DNA of 55,875 bases from a virus. A program made the position numbers and the translations under genes. Below are positions 46,701-55,700 of the stretch, one piece after another (position 1 is the stretch's first letter; each line of letters opens with the position of its first letter). Below the pieces are notes generated by a model, which saw nothing but the letters and a program-made list of their open reading frames with translations, was not told the DNA's origin and did no database searches. The DNA lies in the IMG/VR virus record IMGVR_UViG_3300022188_000013, positions 1 to 55,875 of that record; one strand, written 5' to 3'.

Positions 46701-49700
46701 TTTTTAGAAGGTTGTTTGCTGAAGAAGGTCCTAAAACACTTGCTAAACTAAAGATTCCAACTTTAACGCCTGAAGGTGAGTTAAGGGGGGCTTTTGATGT
46801 ATTAGGTGATTTGGCAGGTCAGTGGGATGATTTAACATCAGCCCAGAGAATGAATGTTGCACAATCAATTGGTGGTACTAGACAGTACAATAGTGTACTA
46901 GTTTTAATGGATCAGTGGGATGAAGTTCTTAGAGGAATTAGAAATAGTACTAATTCTAAAGGGTCTGCTGAGAGACGTAATGCTGAAATCATGAAAACTT
47001 ACGGCAAACAGCTTGAGAGGACAAAAGCTGCTGCCACTGAGTTTAAGATGGAAATAGGTAATATAGTTTTACCGACATTCACAGCTGGTGCTAAGTCACT
47101 AACGTTTTTATTTGAAGCTTTGACTGCAATACCAACACCGATTAAGGCTGCTTCTGCAGCACTAGCTGCGTTTTTTACATTCGGTGCTAAAGGTATCAAT
47201 TTATTTGATTCTATTGGTAGCGGTGTAGAGAAGGGGGCTAGTCTTTTTAGTAATTTCGGAAATGAATTCTCGAAGAGCATGAAGATTGCAAAGTATGAAA
47301 TATTAGGTAAAGCTGACGCTACTACTAATATATTTGGTCTTAAAACTTTAACACCTACTGCTACTAAGACTGCTAATGCTGTAAAACAAAAAGGGTTCCC
47401 TCTTACTGAGCAGGGTGAGAAAATGTCAGATTTTCATTCGTCTATAGGTAAGACGATGTCTTTACTACAGGGTTGGGGTAGGGGCTATAATGAAATGATT
47501 GGTGGAATGATAGTCGGTACTGGTGCTCTTACAGAAAAGGTTGGGGAAGGTGCACAAGATGTTGGTGCTTTTTTAAGCCTTGCTGCTGGAGGAGCAGATA
47601 ATGTCGGACTTGAGGGGTTGAAGGACGTACTTCAAGGCGGTGCAGCAAGAAAAGGGCTTAGTGCTGTAGCGATAAAATCAGTTTTGAAAGGTCAAGGTGT
47701 TATGAAGGGTGGTGCAAAGCTTTTGGTTAGATTCGCTGCACTAGCCTCAGAAATAGTTGGATCAGCTACATACTTAACTGGACAGGCCGTGGACGCTGTT
47801 GGGGAGCAGGTAGGTGCCGGTGGACATAAAATTTTAAAAGATTTTACTACACAGAATACTGGTTTTGTTAAATCAGTTGCACCATTAGCGTTAACTGTTG
47901 CTGCTATGGTTCCAGCTATTAAGGCAGCTTCAGAATATTTTGGAAAAATGACAAATAGTGCACAAGGTTTTGAAAAAATCATGGACGGGGCTCGCCGTAA
48001 GAATGAATCTCAACTTAAATCAGTTAGAGATATGGTACAAGAATATGAGGCCCTATCAGGCCAAGTTAAAAATGTAGAAAAGGTTAGAGACCCAGAAGTT
48101 AAGGCCAGAAGGCAGGAATTGGGTACTTACGAGTCGCCCCTAACCACATTACAGAAGGTACAAGGTAGGGCCGTTGATCTTACAAACCAGATAGCAGACT
48201 CTAATCAAAACTTAGTAGTTGGTTATGATGATCTCGGTAATGCTGTTCTTAAGACTGGTAAGAATTTTAAATCTTATCTAAAAGATATAGAGAATTTAGA
48301 TGTACAAGCTGGTGTAGCTACAGAGTTGGAAATACTTGGTAAGTACTTAGATGATTTGTCTAGTGGAAATAAAACTGAAAAGGTAAAGATGGCTTTTAAA
48401 GAATTAGCTGCGGCTTTTCCAGTAATAGGGGATTTGGTAGGTAGACATATTAAAGTTAGTCCTGCACAGCAATTAGAGGTAGCAGCTACAGATCTTAATA
48501 AGAGATTAAATTTAAAACAAAAATATCCTCTATCAACTGCTGGGGATGCTGATATTAAGAGGTTACAGGGAGTTCTTGGTAAAGCACGTGATGCATATAA
48601 AGACACGTTTTCTGATATGACAAGGGTGTATAGTACTGTTCTTTCTCGTGCAAATCTAAGGGGGCTTAATAAAGGACAGATAGAAGAAGTAGTTGGTTCT
48701 CCTGAGCTTAGAAAAGCTTACGAGATGCAGATAAAAATAGATCCAAGATTTAAATTAGTTGAAGGAGTTAAGTGGCAAGATATAATGGGTAAAGAGCTTA
48801 TTACTGCCCTTAACCCATCTACTGCAGGAAGTTTAGACGTTGTATCTGAGTTTACAAAAGCAAATTTAGAATCGGCCGGTGTAAAACCACGTTCCGGAAA
48901 AGCTGCTTCTGGTGATATAGTTATGTTTCATAAAGATATGGCTGATAAATATAATATAGCAGGTGCTCAGGCTATAGTAAAATTGAAAGATACTGATGAG
49001 TGGGTAATAGAATATTTCAATACAAGAACTTTAAAGTTAGAAGAGCGTTCGTTGTCAGATGTTGATAATATGGTGGAGAGTATTTTTCCATTACAGAAGG
49101 TAAAAGAAGATATAGCTTACCGAATGGACGCATTGAATACGTTTGTTGCTGGAGCTTCTGCTGGGTTGACTGGGTTATCTAAGAAAGATTTTAAACGGGA
49201 TTTTAATTTAGGCGAACGTTTTTTTGGTGAAATCCCCACTACTACACTTCTTCAGGGCAATAAAGGGTTTCTTCCTGGGTCAGGTTATGGTGAGCTCGAA
49301 GGAATGAAGGATTTTAAGGGTGATATTGAAAATTATTTTTTCAAACCAATGGGGGAGTTGCGTAATAAGACCGAACAATTCAAGAAGTTACAGTTAGAGG
49401 GTTTAGATGTTAGTGATACTGCTATATCTAAAGGTTTTTACGATGAAATTAATAAACTTTTGGATGTTCTTAAGAATAATCAAGTTGTATTACAATTCAG
49501 AGCAGTTTTTGTTGATCTCATGAAAGAGATGTCTACAGGACAGCGTGTACTTAGAGAAGAGCTAGCTATTATGAGACGTCGTGCAGATATCAATGTTACC
49601 CCAGGGGGGCTTACTCGTGGTATGCCTATAGGTTTAGAAAATATAGATCTTGGTATTAGAGATGTGAGAGATGTAACCGCAAGACAGAGCTTATTAACTA

Positions 49701-52700
49701 GAGATCCTAATTCTAGAAAACAGGCAACTCAATTAAGAGCTTTTGAAATAACAACTCAAAGTAATATGGATATGATAGACAAACTTGAGCGTGCTATTGT
49801 TCATATCGATGATATATCTTCCGTGGCAGGGGGATTTGGGGCAAGTATGTCTACAGAACAACTACAGAACTATGTTGAAAAGGTGGTCCCTGAAAGAGGG
49901 GAAGGTCCATTCTATGAGTTGACACAGATAGATAAGGGGATAGAACAGAATACCTCTAATACAGTGGATAAACTAGATAAGATATTAGAAAATCTAGGAG
50001 ATCCAGAAGCTGTTGAGAAGAGTTTAACTAGTATATTTGATAATTTAGGGGCTGGTTTAGGTGTAGGTGTGAGTGGAAATGCACTGAAGACAGTAAACGC
50101 GTTAGAGCGTGTTTCTAGAGTTAGAAAAAAGGCAGAGGGTAGAGGTGATCAAGACACTGTAATATCTTCAAATAAAGCATTAGATATATTGTCTAAGCAG
50201 CTTATAGCTCAAGTAGGTTACAAGAAGGGTATGGAGATGGTAAGTAGTAATACTACTCTCTTTTCTAAACGGTTTACTGGTAGGGAATTTCAACAAAGAG
50301 CATTTTCAGGTGTGGATTCTAAGGTGTTTTTGGACAGACTAAAGAAGTATGGTCCAGAAAAGAAAGGTTTTCTTGGGATAGGTAGTCGTCCTCCTATGGA
50401 GGAAAGTAAAGCTTTTAAAAATTTTGAGAAGGCTCAGCAGGCTACCGTAAAACAGACAACTTTTTCTAGCAAGAACTTAGCTAGAGTTGGGGCTGTTACT
50501 GCAGCACTTTCCAAGATTCAACAGTCTGGAAATAAAAATATAATTAGTAAGATAGACGAACAAATATCAATTATAGATCAACAGGTTACAGATAAAAGAC
50601 AAGCTGGTGCTGGTGCTGATGAGTTAACTGGGTTAATAAAGAAACGCGAATCTTTAACTCTTAAAAGAGATGAAAAACGTGGTGAGGCTGATTTTTATGG
50701 CACTGTTGCGGCAATCAGTGCCACAGGTTTTGCAGCTGTAGAGCTATCAAAAGCGTTTGGTTTAACCGAAAAACAAATTAATGCCTTAGGTGTAGGTGCT
50801 GCTGGTACTTACGCAGCAATGGTAATAGCCTCTAAGGTTACTGGTGAACAATTACCAGATAGTGCTAAGAAGTTCGGTGAAGAAATTAAGCGGCTAGGTA
50901 AGAAGACAATTCAAGGTGAGAAGCCTGGTTTACGTGATGCTAAAATGCTTAAAAATGCAGGTAAGGAGATGTCTAGAGACTTTGTCGACAGAACTAAAAA
51001 AGTGTTTGGTAAAAGTGCCAAAGATATAGGAACAGCTGCTACAAAAGTAGATTCAGAAGAGTTAATAAAGAAATTGGATGCTAGTTTGGGTCGTCGGGCT
51101 AAATCCATGAAAGATTACACTTCTCTGGGTCCAGATTTTGCTAAGTACGCCGCTATGATGAGAAGTCAAACTAAAGAAAAGTCTGGTCTTTTGGAGGATG
51201 GTAAAGCAACAGATTCAGCGGTTTACAAGGATCTTACAACGCGTCAGAATGCTGAGACTGCCAAGTTTTTACGTGGTTTAGGAAGAGAAGATAAACGCGA
51301 TGTTTTGTCTAAATACCCTGTTACAGGTAAAGACGACTTGCATAAGTATGTGGCTGAGTCTTTTGGCCCAGAGTTAGAAAAAACTGGTGAGTATATGGTA
51401 CGTGGTTTAGAGAAAGCAGAAGCACCATCTAAACTGAAACAGGCTATAGTGGCTTATTTGGCAGTCGGGTTGTCTGATTATATGTCTAATAAAACTGCAG
51501 ATAAGACTGCATTGGCAGAGACAGAAAAGATTATGAAGCGTCAGTCAGAAGCATTAGCTGAGCTCATTAGGAAATACCCAGATGCAGCTGAGATGGCTTT
51601 AACTGATTTACAGAAAGAAGTAGGTACTGCTGTAGCTGAGGTATCCGATATTACTACTATTGACAAGTCTATGGTGCAGGATACCAAAAAAGCTAAAGAG
51701 TCTATTAAACGCCAGATAGCTGAAATTAGAGATACATATATAGAAGAACAAAAGAAAGCTCTTGATGAGCAAAGGAAAGTTCAGAATAAGTTTGCAGATA
51801 GAGAGTCTAGAGAAAGTTTAAAGATTAAACAAGAAACAGCAGCTCGTGACAGAAGGGGTCAAATAGATTCGTTTAACATAAGCCGTCGTTTCTCCCCAAC
51901 TAACTTACTAAATAAACAATTACAAGGTTTTTCGGGGGAAGTGGAGCTTCCTATAGCTGAAGATCAGATGTCTACCCAGCAAAGGGTATATAATGACTCC
52001 GGTAAGAGCTTTAAAGGTGTTATAGATAGTTTTTCTGCCGGTGTGCAACAATTAGAAAGTATGCGTAATAATTTAGAAATGTTAAAACAGGCGGCGAGGG
52101 TTGAGGAAGATTTAGTAGATACTACTGACGATGATGATGTAAAAAGAAGGGCTAAAGAACGTCACAAAGATCTTAATGACACTATGACAGACCAGATTGG
52201 TGTGATAGGTAAGTTTGCCGAAAAACTTAGGGAGTTTGGTAAGTTAAAGGGATTGTTTGATCAGTTTGCTAGCTCTATGCACCGTCTAAAAGACTCTCTC
52301 AAGGAGATTGGTGTTCAAGAAGCTGTAGAAAATATACCAGGTATGCAGCAGTATAAAGGCCGCATGAACAAGTTATTGGGCGGGACAGATCCAGATGCTG
52401 TTGTTCCAGTGTCTACTGAAGAGTCTCGTATGAGTAGTAGAGTAGGTATGGATTTACAGCATATGTTGTCAACTAAATATGAAGTGATGAGGGCACAGTT
52501 ACTTGATCAGTTAAGAACTGCTTCACCAGACGAAGCTAGTAAACTTAGAAGACAGCTTTCTGATTTACCAGAGCAACGTGTAAGAGATATACAGGCGTTT
52601 AAACAACGTGAGGAAGATGACAAGTTACGAAGAGGATTACAACCTTATGAGAAACAGGTCACAGAGCTTGGACGTGTTAAAGCGTCTCCTTTTATAAGTG

Positions 52701-55700
52701 GTAAGCAGGTTATGGCTGCAGGACATATGCAGCAAGAATTAGTCGATATTCTAAATAATGCGGCAAAAAGGATAACCATTGAACAAGCTCGTAAGGAGCT
52801 TAAAGCAAACAAAGGAAGTCTTACTAGAAAGGAGTACAAAGCAGAACAAAGTAAAATAGACGAACTTGAGAAACAGGGTACACCACTAACTTACAGGGGA
52901 ATTAGACCTTGGGACCAGAAAAAAGTACGTAATATGTCAGTAGAGATCCAAGAAGCTATGAAGAAGGCAATGATGGGTTCAAAAGATGGATTAGAAGCAC
53001 AGCTTATTTATGATCCGATAGTTTCAGCTATTACCGATACAAACGCTATTCTAACAATGATAGCTGAAAAAGAGTTTGGTATTGATTACGATAAGAGTTT
53101 TATTGGTGATATGCAGGATAGAGCGTCTAAGATTGGAACAAGGGGAACTGATAAAGTAAAACAGTTCATGGAGGTTTTAAATCCTACAGACATAAGGAAC
53201 CCATTTGAAATAGCTGGTGATGCTATTACTAGGTTTGTAGACAGGCTTGGCGGTTTCGAACCAGAACGTAAGCCTTTCGAGAAAAAAGCTGCCGGAGGAA
53301 GGGTGTTTGGTCCAGGAGGACCGAAAGAAGATAAGGTGCCGGCCTGGTTAAGCCCAGGTGAGTATGTAATTAGGGCTAATTCAGCACAGAAATTAGGTCC
53401 TCAAGTACTTGATTACATGAATTCTAGTGGCAATGTACCGTCATCTATACCAACATTTAGTAATGGTGGTAATGTGTCGTCATCTGTACCAGTATTCAGT
53501 AATGGGGGTAAAGTGTCTTCAATTTCTGACGATATGCAGAATTTTGTTAGTTATCTAGAATCAGAAAGATTGGCATTATCGGACAAAGATATGACACCTG
53601 GAAGCTTGATGAAGCAAGCTGGTCTTGCTACTACAGAGTTGGTTACTAGATTACTTAAATCTCCTGTTGATTTTGGAGCTATGACAGAAAAAATGGCAGG
53701 GTTTGCTGGTAGTGAAGGTTTTGGTGCTACTTTAGATGTTGGAAAGCAAGTGGGTAGTAATTTAATTGATCTCGTAAAAGGAGGTATTACCTCAGAGCAA
53801 GTAGCTAAAGTTACTGGTGGTATGAAGGAAGGTATTAGTAAAGGCGGTATGGGTATAACAACAGCTATACTTGAGACTTTGCTTGGAGGTACTGCGGTAG
53901 TTAAGAAGTTGGCACCACCTACTGATTCACTTAAGGGACAGCTTAAGCTGTTAGCCAAAGATGTTGATCCTATAGTATCGGAACAAGCTAAAGACGCTCT
54001 TAGTTCTCAAGCGGTTAAAGAACTTTCAAAAAGTAAATCCTTTAAAAAAGATTTTAAATATTTGGCCGGTGGTAATGAAGCTTTAGTATTCAAGCGTGGA
54101 GATAAAGCAGTCAGACTAGGCGGACTTAGTAGCCCAACAGCGTTGGAAAAAGTAAGGAAAGGTAATATATTTAGTATTGCTGATGAGCTTACAGATGAAG
54201 AATTGTTGGCTAAAATTGGACAGCATTTAACTAAACGAGAGCTAAATGAAATCGGTTCAGCTAATAAGTTTCTAGCCCATGGTAAATTTAAAGATAAGGA
54301 CATTTCAATCTCTACGTTACTTGACACAGAAAAAGTTAAAAGTTTAGATCCTGTATTAGGTATTAGAGGCATGTTAGAAAAGCAGGGGGCTGTTCCTGGT
54401 AATTATGGGCAAACTTACTTTAGTAGGGGTAAGTCTGGTCAGTTTTACCAAATTGGTGATCTACATCCTGGAAATTTTGGTTTCGATAAGAAAGGTAAGC
54501 TTTCAGGAATAGATCCGGGTATGTATAAAAAAACTGATTTGGATAAACTTCCATACGATGCACAAGATGCTTTTTTTAAAAAGAACCAAGATCCTACATT
54601 GTTTGATTTGAAAGGTAAAGTACTAAAAAAAGCTGAAGGTGGTATAGTAGAAAATTGGCTTAAAACTGCAAAAGAGCATTGGTTTGGTAAAAAAGAAGAA
54701 ACAGAAGATGATGAAAAACTTCTTAGAAGAATAACTGAAGATAGAGGTATATCTTTTGATGAGGGTGCAGGAGGTTCTTACTTTGAGACCGGTAAACAAA
54801 AGAGGAAACGTTATGATGAGATGTTGGGTTATGCTTCTGGTGGTAGGGTTGGAGTAGATGTGGACGAACGAGGAAGACCTATACATTATTACACTGCTGA
54901 TGCTTCAGGGTATGCTAGACACGATAGCAAAGAAGATTTTGATGCTGCTGTTAATAGAAGAAAAGAAGGGAATGCCACACAAAACGGTAGTACTGTTCAA
55001 TCTAATCCTAGTGGTTTAACACAAGCTGAAATTACACAAAGAATTGAAGAGGCATATGGGCCTGCCAATGAAAGGGTTACAGAAAGATTGTTTCCTGAAA
55101 TAGAAAAAAAGTCTCGTCCGGAAAATATTTTTGCGGATACTCCTAAGCAGTTAGATGCCAGTAGTTTAAACTACAATAACGCAATGAAGTATATTGAAAA
55201 TGTGTATAAGCGTATTAGTGGTGGAGTTACAAACAGTTCATCACTTAAAACCAAAACACAAATAAATCTAGAGGAGAGTTTGACTACTAATGGTATATTT
55301 AACAAAGTTAGTGCGTCTTCTCGTGCTTCAGAATTCGCCGAGGTTATGCAGAACATTGAAGCTGCGTATGGGCCTATTAATGATGCGGCTACAAAAAGAC
55401 TGTTTTCTGTAGACATACCGTCTTTCGATTCATACGATCAACTCAGTAGTGGGCTTGAAACAACAGGACAATACACTAGAAATGTAGTAAACGCTGTCGT
55501 ACACCCATTTGAAGCTTCTAAAAAAGCTGCTAAAGCTTCTTACGGAGTAGGTTCGAAGTGGGCTGAGAAAGCTTACGGAGTTGGTTCAAAGATAGCGGTG
55601 CCAACTTACGGAGTTAGTAAAGACATAATAGGGACTGGCAAAGAGATGATTACAAACCCATTAGAAGCTTTGAAGACTTCTGTTAAAGCTGGTTACGGAG

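Noticed and set aside
34762-55416. Numerous minus-strand frames opposite the giant gene
   Set aside because: Ser/Leu/Ala-rich antisense shadows without ribosome sites; spacing follows codon bias of the + strand gene.
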